NCBI GenBank assembly: GCA_963580285.1
Contig: OY757010.1
Coordinates: 152,354,714-152,418,713 of the forward strand
Length of the DNA stretch: 64,000 bases
Reading direction: 5' to 3'
DNA from: Lucinisca nassula
Lineage: Eukaryota > Mollusca > Bivalvia > Lucinida > Lucinidae
The notes below the pieces were generated by a model. It ran no database searches, was not told the DNA's origin, and saw nothing but the letters and a program-made list of their open reading frames with translations. This document shows, in pieces, positions 33,460 through 44,457 of the stretch; positions within the stretch are counted from its first letter, which is position 1, and every line of letters starts with the position of its first letter. The position numbers were made by a program, and so were the translations under genes.

Positions 33460-33850
33460 AATTCCACCCCTCCTAGACCCACACAAAAACACTTTTTGGG
33501 TCGATTGTTTGCCAATCGACCAAAGTTACTAAGCACAACATTTTCAACGTTGCGCTCACGTGACTATCACTCTTTACCAAAGAACACCTATTCAAATACA
33601 TTGAAAATTTTACCGTAAAAAAAAAACTGAAAATTTTCAGATAGAAGAAAATCTGATATTTATCAAATTTCTGTTCAAAATATAGATTGTGATTACTCGT
33701 TAGAACCGCCTCGGCGAGGCGGTTCTTACGGGCATCTACAAGCTGTTTTTAATCAGAAATAAGAAAAAATAATGGGTGTCACCGTTAACTCCAGTTTCAT
33801 TATATAAAAGTGGGGTTTAAGGGGGTCAAAATTATATAGGCAGGTTTTTT
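33460..33850. repeat. Two dispersed repeats, one with a GAACCGCCTCGGCGAGGCGG hairpin
   Basis: 33486-33590 (GGGTCGATTGTTTGCCAATC) matches 8235-8340. 33640-33850 matches 20600-20825 and contains a perfect hairpin, GAACCGCCTC / GAGGCGGTTC, at about 33702-33726. Confidence 0.65.
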
Positions 33851-33887
33851 AGAAAATCAAGGTAGGGATCATTTGAAAAAAAAAAAA

Positions 33888-34097
33888 AAAACGCCCCCAC
33901 CCATGGGGGCTTGAAGAAATAGATGGGCGGCCAGATGCTTCCACGCAGAGCAGAAACCGACCCGCACACGAGTACTGGTAAACCGCTAAGAGGATATACG
34001 CCTGCCCAGGCAAAGCGGTGCGAGTCGGCCCGTCCATGCTTATAAACCCTATTGCTTTAACTCGGCGGAAGGGCTTGCGATGTCTTTTCGCAATGTC
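33888..34097 (+). mobile_element. SINE-B, 3'-truncated
   Basis: From CGCCCCCACCCATGGGGGCT to CTTTTCGCAATGTCGGG, where the next copy takes over. An A run precedes it. Confidence 0.85.
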
Positions 34098-34410
34098 GGG
34101 CGGCCCCCGTCCATCGGGGCTTGAAGAAATAGACTGGGCTGTATGATGCTATCACCCAGAGCTGAAATCCGACCCCACACGAGGACTGGTAAACCACTTA
34201 GAGGAACTAAGCCTGCCCATGTAAAGCAGTGGAAGTCGGACAGTCCATGTTTATAAACCCTATTGGTTTCATTGGTCGACATGGCTTTAGATGTTATTTC
34301 ATCTCAGGGTCGGGTACACATCCCACAAAATTGGAAGCAACGTCTCCAAAATGACCTTTACAGTGTTGACGGGGACGTTAAACCTAAAATCAAAAAAAAA
34401 AAAAAAAAAA
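34098..34410 (+). mobile_element. SINE-B, full, joined to the previous copy
   Basis: From CGGCCCCCGTCCATCGGGGC to GGGGACGTTAAACCTAAAAT and a poly-A run. It inserted into the AATGTCGGG(T) of the previous copy. Confidence 0.85.
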
Positions 34411-34477
34411 TCCGCGTTATTTACATCTTAGAGAATTATCTGTAGAATCTGGACTGCAATCATGTGTTGTGTTTTGC

Positions 34478-34540
34478 AAACAGTGTAGACCCATATCAGA
34501 ACGCGGTGTCTGTTCAGGGTCTACACTGTTTGCTTAGGGT
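34478..34540. repeat. Palindromic MITE core
   Basis: GCAAACAGTGTAGACCC and GGGTCTACACTGTTTGC surround a shortened centre. From 34541 to 35520 no gene is recognised; a minus-strand frame at 34869-35000 has a hydrophobic stretch (SIPMIVYCAIVI) but no splice or start evidence. Confidence 0.6.
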
Positions 34541-35524
34541 AAAGGGTTAAACGAAACAGTTCAAGTTCCCCTTCAGGGCCATTTTTTTTTTTTCAATCTA
34601 CACTAAGAGATACTCGACCTATCATTGCTGTCAGTACTTTGATTTATTTACCCTTCAACCCTTCCACCCCTGAGTTATCGGCGTGGGCTCTACCATCACT
34701 GACTTTGGGCACGTCCATTCTACTTTATATATAGTATCTAGCTTAAAAGAGTCATCGGGATAACAAGTTATATATCCCAATAAGGTGGCTCATTATGCGC
34801 CATCTCATCAGGATCTACATGTTTGCATTAGTATCTGTGCCGGGATTCAGGGTTGAAAGGGTTAGCCTTTGCTGTAGTATAACTATTGCGCAGTAAACAA
34901 TCATTGGAATCGAAAGGGATACGTTTAAACCGTAGATCGTACCATTCTGTGTAGAAGCACTGTCATCTATTTTAAACACACATAGACTTATGTCATCCAT
35001 TTCAAACAATGAATTTTAATTTTGGGATAATTTAACAATGAAATATCAGGAGTATATTCAGGACTGTACTGACTGAAAATAAAATAATAATCAAAACCGA
35101 ATACCCTTTCGATGATTAAAACAAAAAACATAGTTCGTTATTAAAAATCCAGAATGTATCAAAAATAGAATTCGAATGGCAAAAATTCAGATTTTAAATG
35201 TATAATTGAATGTAGTAGCAAATTAAAATTGTTAAAAAAGTGTTTTAATTTTATCAATAACGCGAACTCCTGTAACTGACAATTCGCTTACATCATTGAA
35301 AAGTCAAGTTTCATGATTACATACTCCGTGTCTCAAACTCATTACAAATGGCGCTGCGTTGGTACGCAGCGCAATAAGGCAACTTTATATAGTATAATTT
35401 AAGGCCCCCCTAAATTTCCAAATGGCCCCCTTTTCCAAGGCCTGTGGGCCAAGAGGGCCCCCACACCCCAAATCCTGGATTGAACACTGGGTAGTGGCCC
35501 ATGGGCCTCTTGTTTTGGATGAGA

Positions 35525-35605
35525 CACTTGCAAACAGTGTAGGGCCAGATCAGATGCCACAGAATGGGGAGTCTGACCAGGATCTTGACTGTTTGCAAAA
35601 CTTCA
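35525..35605. repeat. Palindromic MITE core
   Basis: CTTGCAAACAGTGTAGGGCC to CTTGACTGTTTGCAAA. The outer MITE-1 parts are missing. From 35606 to 35884 nothing is recognised. Confidence 0.6.
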
Positions 35606-35884
35606 AATTTCCAGAAGTGTGTGATCTGACAGGCCTGAAATTGTAAATGGACTTAAGTTATGATATGTTGATAGATTCTTGAAGAATGGGTTAACAGGTT
35701 TCTGTAAATATCCTATAAAATAAGCTTTTTAAGAAGCTTAAAATATACTTTATAATGCACACTGATCTTGTTTTAAATTTAAAAGCATCAGTCAAAAGTT
35801 ACTATTGAGAATTAAAAAAATTACAACATCCTCCATACAGTCCCGACCTGTCGTATATGCATGTATTAAAACATGTCTACTAGT

Positions 35885-36045
35885 GAGTTAGTGAATGTTT
35901 GAGATTTACATCCCTTCAACAGCTAAGGTCATACAGAGAAGGGACCTCTGTTTAAGTCTGGAGAAGCCTTGGAGTGATCCTTTGACCCCTTGTTTACAAA
36001 GCGAGTAGCGTAACCACTTCACCACGGAGGCTTCTAACATATCTG
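35885..36045 (-). mobile_element. SINE-E, minus strand
   Basis: On the minus strand the head reads CCGTGGTGAAGTGGTTACGC (A box region) and GGGGTCAAAGGATCACTCC (decayed B box). The body is TTAGCTGTTGAAGGGATGTA. A second copy at 49628-49790 has the better B box. Confidence 0.7.
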
Positions 36046-36238
36046 CGAGAACGTCATTTTGAAAGTGATCATGCCTTGGGTAGTGTGTTGTTCCAGTGGA
36101 TAAATAGTATGCCCCAAAATGATTCCAAAAAAAGCATTTTCTGAGTGGATAAAAAGACTGGAAAAGTGTGTACAGGTCAAGGGAGAATTCTTTGAGGGAC
36201 TCCACTAGTCAGTTTTGACCAGGCACCCATTATTAATA

Positions 36239-37320
36239 CAGTATAGCTCCAATATATCGCGTTCCGATATTTCGCGATGTCCAATCTATTGCGGTCGCGC
36301 CGTGGATCCGGTTTTTTTTTTTCCCCTTAAAAATTTAAAAGTTTTAAGTTGTTAAAATTTATTTAAAACCAGGTTAAACCAGGCGCCAACAGCGTTTGAC
36401 TTTTCCCGCCCAGTGTCTGCTATTGGCGCCAAAACATAACCATTCACAAGTTCGCAGAAAAGTCCATTTTTATTATGCAAACAATCTACTGTTAGATGTA
36501 GCTAATTGTCTGAGGAGCGATTAAATCATTTTCACATTGATTGTGGATTAAGTTTTATGATTGGAAGATAAACGCCAATTAGAGACATAACTTGACCATA
36601 TTTTCACACCTTATTGACACGCACCGCAGGGTGGCAATTATATGACAGGGATTAACAATAGTGTCATACCTGAACCGTAATAAATACACAGATGGTTTGT
36701 CTCTCAACTTACTGGTCTAGTTTTACCGTACTTAAGGACTCAAAAAGACTGACAGTTGTAGACGATTTTTTTTACACTTGCCCGAAATCAAAACACAATA
36801 AAATGATAGTTTTGTTGTTGTATAGTTTTTCGGCCCGTGGTAGACGTTAAATAATTTTTTTCCAACTGCTACTTTAAATGATTCTGAGATCTGGCAAGCC
36901 AAGGGAAACAACTAGAATTGCTTTAGCGCTTAGCGCTTATGGTAGTTGCGCCCCTTGGCCGTCACCCGTTACAGACAACCAGGGGAACTCGCAAATCCAA
37001 AATGGCGTCCTGTTTTGAGATTTTAGCAATCACGTTTTCAGACGCAGATTTTCAGCTGTTCTCGAATGTAAGTTAATTGGTAGACACAGTCCCCTTTGTT
37101 TGTTCTTTCACTGAGTAATTCTGAACCTACTTTAATGGTGAAATACGGCCGATAGCATTACTGACAGCCATAAGTGTGGATTGATAAACGGTTCTCACCA
37201 AACTATCACCGCGACTTGTATTGGCATCTCGACAAACTACCGCGACTTATATCACGCTCCGACCACATCGCTGTTTTGGGCTATGGACCCCGACTACCGC
37301 AATATATTGGAGCTATACTG
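36239..37320. mobile_element. pogo/Tigger-like element, 1,082 bp, no transposase
   Basis: CAGTATAGCTCCAATATATC at the left is mirrored by ATATATTGGAGCTATACTG at the right, and TA flanks both ends (36237-36238, 37321-37322). CAGTATA ends and TA targets fit pogo-type elements. The arms extend with CGACCGCAA-like words. The interior has CCAATAGCAGACAC-type and GGCGCCAA/TTGGCGCC sequence with TTTTCCCGCCC, an E2F-like site. There is no DDE frame. Confidence 0.85.
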
Positions 37321-37399
37321 TACTTTCAAAATGGCCCTCGTATAAGGGGGACGATTCCATTCAGTATAAAATGGGTTAATGCTTTGAACAGACTTTCCG

Positions 37400-37626
37400 T
37401 TAACCCTTTTTGTACCAAATTGAATCTTCCTCCTTATATATAGTAGGAGTCCATTCCAAAATTAAGTGCTGTCCGGTTGTTTTTTCTTCAAAATTTATTT
37501 GGAAAATGGCTTAACTTTTTGCAAACAGTGTAGGCCCTGATCAGATGCCACATTCTGTGGCATCTGATCTGGGCCTGCACTGTTTGCCAATTACCTCTTT
37601 TGGGGTTTCGGTACCAAATGGATTAA
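37400..37626 (+). mobile_element. MITE-1, full copy
   Basis: TTAACCCTTTTTGTACCAA to CGGTACCAAATGGATTAA. Core GATGCCACATTCTGTGGCAT. Confidence 0.85.
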
Positions 37627-38091
37627 AATACACCATCTTTGAAAAAGAAATCGCTAATGCCACCAATGAAGTTTTTAACTACACTCATTGGGGTTTGGAG
37701 CAATAGATTGGGCTGACTGGTGCTTCCATGCAGAGCTAAAACCGACCAAACTTGTGTACTGGTTAACCGCTTAGGAGGAAAAGCGTTGCCTCTTAGATTG
37801 GGTGGTAGGGCTTGAGATGTTTTTGTCGCACCTTCTTGTAGCAGGGTGCGACATAGGCGTCCGATTTTCAGTCTGTGCATCCGTCCGTCCGTCCGTCTGT
37901 TAACATTTATGTCGAAGTTCGACATTTACGTCAAAGTTTTTATTTTACAAACCCCAGCTACCATCAAACCTTACATGAAACATCTCATAGACCTTCTCAC
38001 TTTGTAAGCACCTTGACCTGGTGACTTTGACCTATATTTTGCGCTCCAGTGACTTTGAAATTCCATTGTGGAATTTTGAAAATATCTGAGG

Positions 38092-38134
38092 GTCACTGAT
38101 GAGGCCTGATTGGCCAAAACTAGCTAGTCTGGCC
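38092..38134 (+). ncRNA. Type I hammerhead ribozyme, probably inactive copy
   Basis: Stem I GGTCA/TGGCC, core CTGATGA (38096-38102), stem II GGCC/GGCC, then AAAA instead of GAAA, stem III ACTA/TAGT, cleavage triplet GTC (38127-38129). The guanine that acts as general base (G12) is A, a CpG to CpA change. Everything else is conserved. Confidence 0.85.
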
Positions 38135-38351
38135 AAGAAAACATGTACACTCCATATTTTTAGTTCTGTGGTGTATTCCTTGCTTCCAAAGGATAACCCT
38201 TTTATAGAACATATTTAACTTCACTACAGCTGGTGTGTGGGAATGTGTGGTGGCGGTAAAACGTCTCCCTGCCCTACATCATAGTGTAGATTATATTTTC
38301 TTGTCCTTTGGGATCATTGATTCCATTGTGGAATTTTGAAAATATCTGAGT

Positions 38352-38394
38352 GTCACTGATGAGGCCTAATTGGCCGAAACTAGCTAGTCTGGCC
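38352..38394 (+). ncRNA. Type I hammerhead ribozyme, intact core
   Basis: Core CTGATGA (38356-38362), stem II GGCC-TAATT-GGCC, GAAA (38376-38379), very short stem III (ACTA/TAGT around GC), GTC (38387-38389) with predicted cut after 38389. Stem I pairs GTCA with TGGC (one U-G pair). All canonical core bases are present. A short stem III is typical of animal type I hammerheads, which often work as dimers. Confidence 0.9.
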
Positions 38395-40095
38395 CAGAAA
38401 ATATGAACACTCCATATTTTTAGTTCTATGGTGTATTCCTTGCTTCCAAAGGATAACCTTTTATAGAACATATTTGACCATTACGTTGAAGTTCGACATT
38501 TACGTCGAAGTTCGACGTTTACGTCAAAGTTTTTATTTTACAAACCTCAGCTACCATAAAACCTTACATGAAACATCTCATAGACCTTCTCAGTTTGTAA
38601 GCACCTTGACCTGGTGACTTTGACCTATATTTTGCGCTCCAGTGACTTTGACCATTACGTCGACGTTCAACATTTACGTCAAAGTTTTTGTTTAAGTCAA
38701 CTACAAACCTCAGCAACCATCAAACCTTACAGGAAACATCCCCCTCACCTTCTCACTTTGTAAGCAACTTGACCTGGTGACTTTGACTTATATTTTGCGT
38801 TCGTCCGTCTGTTAGCATTTACGTCGAAGTTCATCATTTACGTCAAAAGTTTTTATTTAAGTCAACTACAAGCTTCAGCTATCATCACACCTTACATGAA
38901 GCATCTCCCTGACCTTCTGACTTTGTAGGCACCTTGACCTGGTGACTTTGACCTATATTTTGTGCTCCAGTGACTTTGACCATTACGTCGAAGTTCGACA
39001 TTACGTCCAAGTTTGTATTGTAATCAACTATAGGACTTAATAATCATCAAACCTTTCATGAAACTACATCCTAAGCTCCTGACAAGGCAAGCACCTTGAC
39101 CTGGTGACCTTGACCTATATTTTATGCTCCAGTGACTTTGACACAAATTAAGTTGATGTTCCAGATCTTGTCAAATAAAAGGCCTACAACCATAAAATCT
39201 TGCATAGTGCTTCTCCTAGATGTACCGACTCTGCAGGTACATTGACATGGTGACCTTGACCTATATTCTACTCTCCACAGACTTTGACACATTTTACCTT
39301 GAAGTTCCAGATCTCTTCAAATAAAAGGCTCACAACCATCAAATCTTACATAATGCTTCTCCTAGATGTACTGACTCTGCAGGTATCTTGACCTGGTGAC
39401 CATGACCTATATTTTATTTTACGCTCCAACGACTTTGACACATTTTACGTCGAAGTTCCAAATCTCTGCAAATAATAGGCCTACAACCATCAAATCTTGC
39501 ATAATGCTGCTTCTAGATGTACTGACTGCATGTACCGTGACTTAGTGACCTTGATCTATTTATCATACTCCATTGACTTTTACACATTTTAGGTTGACAT
39601 GCCATATCTTCTTAAGTATAAGGCCTACAACCACCAAACCTTGCATGGTGCTTCTCTTACATTTACTGACTCTGCGAGTACTTTGATCTGGTGAACTTGA
39701 CCCATATTATGCACTCTAGTGACTTTAACACATTTTACGTCAATGTTCTATATGTCCTAAAATAAATGGCCTACAGCCACCAAGCCTTGGATAGTGCTTC
39801 TCCTTGATGTACTGATTTGGCATGTACCTTGACCTTGTGACCATGGCCTATATTTTTTGGTCCAGTGACTTTGACACATTTTACATCAATTGCCAACTGC
39901 TAAGAATGAAATTTACTTATTTAATAACAACAACATTCTGATTGTGGCTCCTGTGACTTTTGCCCCTAGCAGGTGCGTCGCCGCCTTCTGCGGAATTCTT
40001 GTTTAATCTCAATGTCAGGTAAAAGTCCTACAAATCTGAAGCAGTGTCTCCAAAATGACCTAAATAGTGTTGACAGGGATGTAAAACACTCAGTG

Positions 40096-40394
40096 AAATA
40101 CATAGTCGGATATGAGTCTGCCCTGACAATACTTAAGACAAGTTTTCATATGACACATTTTACATTGTGAATTATTATTTCAGACTGACTTGAACCAAAT
40201 TTGCATGACACAAGCTGACAGGACAGGAGTTAAAACATCAACAACAATAACAAAAAGTTTGGCAGGATTTTTTATGGTAAGAATTTGATATCAAAGTACT
40301 TCTGTGTGTCCATTCTAGATTCCTTCAATTTCAAAAGCTAGTTATATTTTCCAGGACATTCCAATAATCACAACATTAGTATTCAAACACAGAG
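40096..40394. other. No feature recognised
   Basis: AT-rich stretch between two SINE-B copies with no repeat or coding sign. Confidence 0.3.
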
Positions 40395-40690
40395 CTAGCC
40401 CCGCCCATCAGGGCTTGAAGAAATAGATGGGCTGCATGATGCTTCCATGCAGAGCTGGAACCAACTTGCACACAAGTACTGGTAAACCGCTTAGAGGATC
40501 TAAGCCTGCCCAGGCAATGCGGTGCGAGTCGGCCCGTCCATGCTTATAAACCCTATTGGTTTCATTGGGCGGCAGGGCTTGAGATGTCATGTCATCTCAA
40601 TGTCGGGTAAAAGTCCCACAAAATTGGAAGCAGCATCTCCAAAATGACCTTTACAGTGCTGATGGGGACGTTAAACTTCAAATCAAACTA
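40395..40690 (+). mobile_element. SINE-B, full copy
   Basis: From AGCCCCGCCCATCAGGGCTT to GGGGACGTTAAACTTCAAAT. It directly precedes the 27-bp minisatellite. Confidence 0.95.
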
Positions 40691-40705
40691 AACACAACAC
40701 TGACA

Positions 40706-42895
40706 GCACCGATGGGTGGATTGTCTCTGACAGCATTGGTGGGTTGATTGTCTCTGAAAGCACAGGTGGGTTGATTGTCTCTGACAACCCTGGTGGGTTG
40801 ATTGGCTCTGACAGCACTTGTGGGTCAATTGTCTCTGACAACACTGGTGGGTTGATTGTCTCTGACAGCTATGGTGGGTTGATTGTCTCTTACAGCACTG
40901 GTGGGTTGATTGTCTCTTACAGCACTGGTGGGTCGATTGTCTCTGACAGCACTGTTGGGTCAGTTGTCTCTGACAGCACTGGTGGGTCGATTGTCTCTGA
41001 CAGCACAGGTGGGACAATTGTCTCTGACAGCACTGGTGGGTTGATTGTCTCTGACAGCACTGTTTGGTCAATTGTCTCTGACAGCACTGGTGGGTCGATT
41101 GTCTCTGATAGCACAGGTGGGTTGATTGTCTCTAACAACACTGGTGGGTTGATTGTCACTGGCAGCACTGGTGGGTGAGTTGTCTCTGACAGCACTGGTG
41201 GGTGAGTTGTCTCTGACAGCACTGGCAGGTTGATTTCTCTGACAGCACTGGTGGGTTGATTGGCTCTGACAGTACTGGTGGGTTGTTTGTCTATGACAGC
41301 ACTGGTGGGTCAATTGTCTCTGACAGCACTGGTGGGTGGGTTGTCTCTGACAGTACTGTTGGGTCAATTGTCTCTGACAGCACTGATGGGTGAATTGTCT
41401 CTGACAGTACTGGTGGGTTGATTGTCTCTGACAGCACTGTTTGGTCAATTGTCTCTGACAGCACTGGTGGGTCGATTGTCTCTGATAGCACAGGTGGGTT
41501 AATTGTCTCTAACAACACTGGTGGGTTGATTGTCACTGGCAGCACTGGTGGGTGAGTTGTCTCTGACAGCACTGGTGGGTGAGTTGTCTCTGACAGCACT
41601 GGTGGGTTGATTTCTCTGACAGCACTGGTGGGTTGATTGGCTCTGACAGTACTGATGGGTTGATTGTCTCTGACAGCACGGGTGGGAAAGTTGTCTCTGA
41701 CAGCACTGGTGGGTGGGTTGTCTCTTACAGTACTGTTGGGTCAATTGTCTCTGACAGCACTGAAGGGTGAATTGTCTCTGACAGTACTGGTGGGTTGATT
41801 GTCTCTGACGGCACTGGTGGGTTGATTGTCTTTGACAGCACTGGTGGGTTGATTGTCTCTGACAGCACTGGTTGGTTGATTGTCTCTGACAGCACTGGTG
41901 GGTCAGTTGTCTATGGCAGCACTGGTGAGTGGATTGTCTCTGACACTAACTGGTGGGTCAGTTGGCTCTGACAGCACTGATGGGTGGGTTGTCTCTGAAA
42001 GTACTGTTGGGTCAATTGTCTCCAACAGCACTGATGGGTTGATTGTCTCTGACAGCACGGGTGGGAAAGTTGTCTCTGACTGCACTGGTGGGTCAGTTGT
42101 CTCCGACAGTACTGTTGAGTCAATTGTCTCCAACAGCACTGATGGGTGAAACAGTTCTGACAGTTCTGTTGGGGCAATTGTTTCTGACAACACTGGTGGG
42201 TGGGTTGTCTCTGACAGTACTGTTGTGTCAATTGTCTCTGACAGCACTGGTGGGTGGGTTGTCTCTGACAGTACTGTTGGGTCAATTGTCTCCGACAGAA
42301 CTGATGGGTGGATTGTCTCTGACAGCACTGGTGGGTGGATTGTCTCTGACAGTACTGGTGGGTTGTTTGTCTCCGACAGCACTGGTGGGTTGATTGTCTC
42401 TGACAGTACTGGTGGTTTGATTGTCTCTGACAGCACTGGTGGGTCAATTGTCTATGACAGCACTGGTGGGAAGGTTGTCTCTGACAGCACTACTGGTGAG
42501 TGGGTTGTCTCTGACAGCACTGGTGGGTCGATTGTCTCTGACAGCACTGGTGGGTGGGTTGTCTCTGGCAGCACTGGTGGGTGGATTGTCTCTAACAACA
42601 CTGGTGGGCTGATTGTCTCTGACAGCACTTGTGGGTGGGTTGTCTCTGACAGCACTGGTGTGTTGATTATCTCAGACAGCACTGGTGGGTCAATTGTCTC
42701 TGACAGACTGGTGGATGGATTTTCTCTGACAGGACTGGTGGTTGGATTGTCTATGACAGCTTTGGTGGATGGATTGGGTCCTTTGTGTCTGACAGCACTG
42801 GGGGGTTGATTGTCTCTGACAGCACTGGTGGTTTGATTGTCTTAGTCTGACAGCACTTGTGGGTCAACTGTCTATGACAGCACTGGTGTCCAGCA
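40706..42895. repeat. 27-bp minisatellite, about 80 units
   Basis: Unit GGTGGGTTGATTGTCTCTGA plus CAGCACT. Variants alternate TTGATT, TCAATT, TGGGTTG and TGAGTTG in the middle. Because 27 is a multiple of three and the unit lacks stops in several frames, long open frames occur on both strands (up to 194 codons, for instance GGLIVSDST repeats on plus). These have no start context or splice sites and are judged artefacts. A longer block of about 14 units recurs at an offset of about 375 bp (40917-41222 and 41291-41599). A single stray unit is at 53401-53420. Confidence 0.95.
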
Positions 42896-43704
42896 CATGG
42901 CAAAGCAGACGACAATTGTCATGATTGGCATTTTTGTCGCACCTGCTTTAGCAGGAAGACATAGGCGTGCAAGTTTCGTCCGTCCGTCTGTCTGTTCATC
43001 CGTCTGTCTGTCCACACCAACGAAACGACATTTAGGGGGCAAAAAATTTGGACAGTTTGACACTTAAGTATATATTCGTGAGTCCAAATGGACTTTATTC
43101 CGTTATTTTGGTACTTAAGTGGCAAAAATTGTCTCTTAGGTGGCTTGCCGCTTAAGAGAATTTGCCGCTTAAGTAGTCAATATGCCAACGCCTAGCCACT
43201 TAAGTATCCGTTCGTGAGAACGTCCGTCCGTCTGTCTGTCTGTCCGTCCGTCCGATTGTCTGTCCGTCTTTCCGTCAACTTTTTACACTGGGTGTCCTGT
43301 CATCGCAACTCCTCCTACAGTTTCATACCGATTATTTTCAAACTTTGCGTGTGTTTTTGCCATGGTATGAGGATGCGCATGTGGTTTGGACTTTATCTTT
43401 GAATCAATTTTTATCACTTTTTCCACATTGTGAACTTAGCCATTTGTAACCTTCAATTGATATATGATAGATACCTCTTGTCATCGGAACTGCTTTTGCA
43501 GTTTTATACCAATCATTTTGAAACTTAGCATGTGCTGTCGGCATGGTATGAGGATGTGCATGTGGTTTTGACATAATTCTCAGAATATTTTTTTTCACTT
43601 TTTGCGCGTTTTGAACTCAGTCATTTTTTTAAGATTCAATTGTTATACGATTGTCATCGCAACTCTTGTCATCGCAACTGCTCTTGCAGTTTTAAACCGA
43701 TCAT

Positions 43705-43760
43705 TTTTGTCGCACCTGCTTTAGCAGGAAGACATAGGCGTGCAAGTTTCCATCCATCCG
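43705..43760 (+). mobile_element. Second HLE 5' end inside the outer HLE
   Basis: TTTTTGTCGCACCTGCTTTA, GCAGGAAGACATAGGCGTGC and CCATCCATCCGTTC repeat the start at 42931 almost exactly. The two starts share one 3' end at 47188. Either a copy inserted in a copy and lost an end, or a tandem duplication of the 5' part. Confidence 0.75.
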
Positions 43761-44457
43761 TTCTTTCGTTTGTCCGTCCATTCGTTCGTCTGGTTGTCCG
43801 TCCATCTTTCTGTCAACATTTTACAATTGTTGTTTTGTCATCGCAACTCCTCCTACAGTTTCATACCGATTATTTTGAAAATTTGCGTGTGTTTTTGCCA
43901 TGGTATGAGGATGCGCATGTGGTTTGGACTTTATCGTCCGATCAATTTTTGTCACTTTTTCCACATTGTGAACTTAGTCATTTTTAACCTACAATTGATA
44001 TATGATAGTCATTTTTAACCTACAATTGATATATGATAGCTACCTCTTGTCATCGTAACTCCTCTTACAGTTTTATACCAATCATTTTGAAACTTTGCGT
44101 GTGCTTTTGTCATGGTTTGAGGATGTGCATGTGCTTTCGACATAATTCTCAGAATATTTTTTTTCGCTTTTTGCACATTATGAACTTAGCCATTTTTATG
44201 CTTTAGTTGATATACAATAGGTACCTCTTGTCATCGCAACCCCTCTTACAGTTTTATATTGATCATTTTGAAACTTTGTGTGTGTTTTTGCTATGGTATG
44301 AGGATGTGCATGTGGTTTGGACTTTATCTTGGGATCAATTTTTATCACTTTTTCCACATTGTGAACTTAGTCAGTTTTTTACCTCACATATTATATAGGC
44401 TATGAATTCTTCTCAAAACCCTATATTCATTTCTTCTGCCTTAAATAAACTTTTATT

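Larger units (their letters stand above)
38059..38472 (+). mobile_element. Retrozyme-like element: two direct repeats with hammerhead ribozymes
   Basis: Two ~155-bp direct repeats (38060-38215 and 38320-38474) flank a ~100-bp unique part, a period of exactly 260 bp. Each repeat has a type I hammerhead core. TTTGA occurs at both borders (38054-38058 and 38473-38477), and the uninterrupted host unit reads GACTTTGACCATTACG (near 38650), so this is an insertion with a ~5-bp duplication. Known retrozymes are non-autonomous retroelements whose tandem hammerheads release circular RNAs; mobilisation in animals is thought to use Penelope-like or other reverse transcriptases. Nothing here encodes a protein. 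Confidence 0.85.
37821..40001 (+). mobile_element. HLE, 2.2 kb, carrying the retrozyme
   Basis: Starts TTTTGTCGCACCTTC with a TAGCAGGGTGCGACATAGG arm and a CCGTCCGTCCGTCTG stretch. The body has about ten ~180-bp units (CTTGACCTGGTGACTTTGAC, CATTTTACGTCGAAGTTC). The end has GCAGGTGCGTCGC, the hairpin CCGCCTTCTGCGG and AATTCTTG before TTT. Same family as 42931-47188. A 414-bp insertion (38059-38472) interrupts one unit. Confidence 0.85.
37680..40095 (+). mobile_element. SINE-B, split by a 2.2-kb HLE
   Basis: 37680-37820 (CATTGGGGTTTGGAGCAATA to GGGCTTGAGATGT) continues at 40002-40095 (TTTAATCTCAATGTCAGGTA to GTTGACAGGGATGTAAAACA). Only a few bases of the consensus are missing at the junction. 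The host copy is older and more diverged than most. Confidence 0.85.

Noticed and set aside
34815..35009. Membrane-protein exon on the minus strand
   Set aside because: One hydrophobic stretch, but its 3' part is MITE sequence and there are no good splice sites.
40744..42809. Secreted or structural repeat protein from long open frames
   Set aside because: Several frames on both strands are open at once because the unit is 27 bp long without stops; no start, signal peptide or splice context.
40706..42895. CRISPR array
   Set aside because: No distinct repeat-spacer pattern; units are contiguous variants, and the DNA is animal.
42872..43063. Protein frames with QTDGQT or RLSVCPSV words
   Set aside because: Translations of the TCCG-type microsatellite of HLEs.
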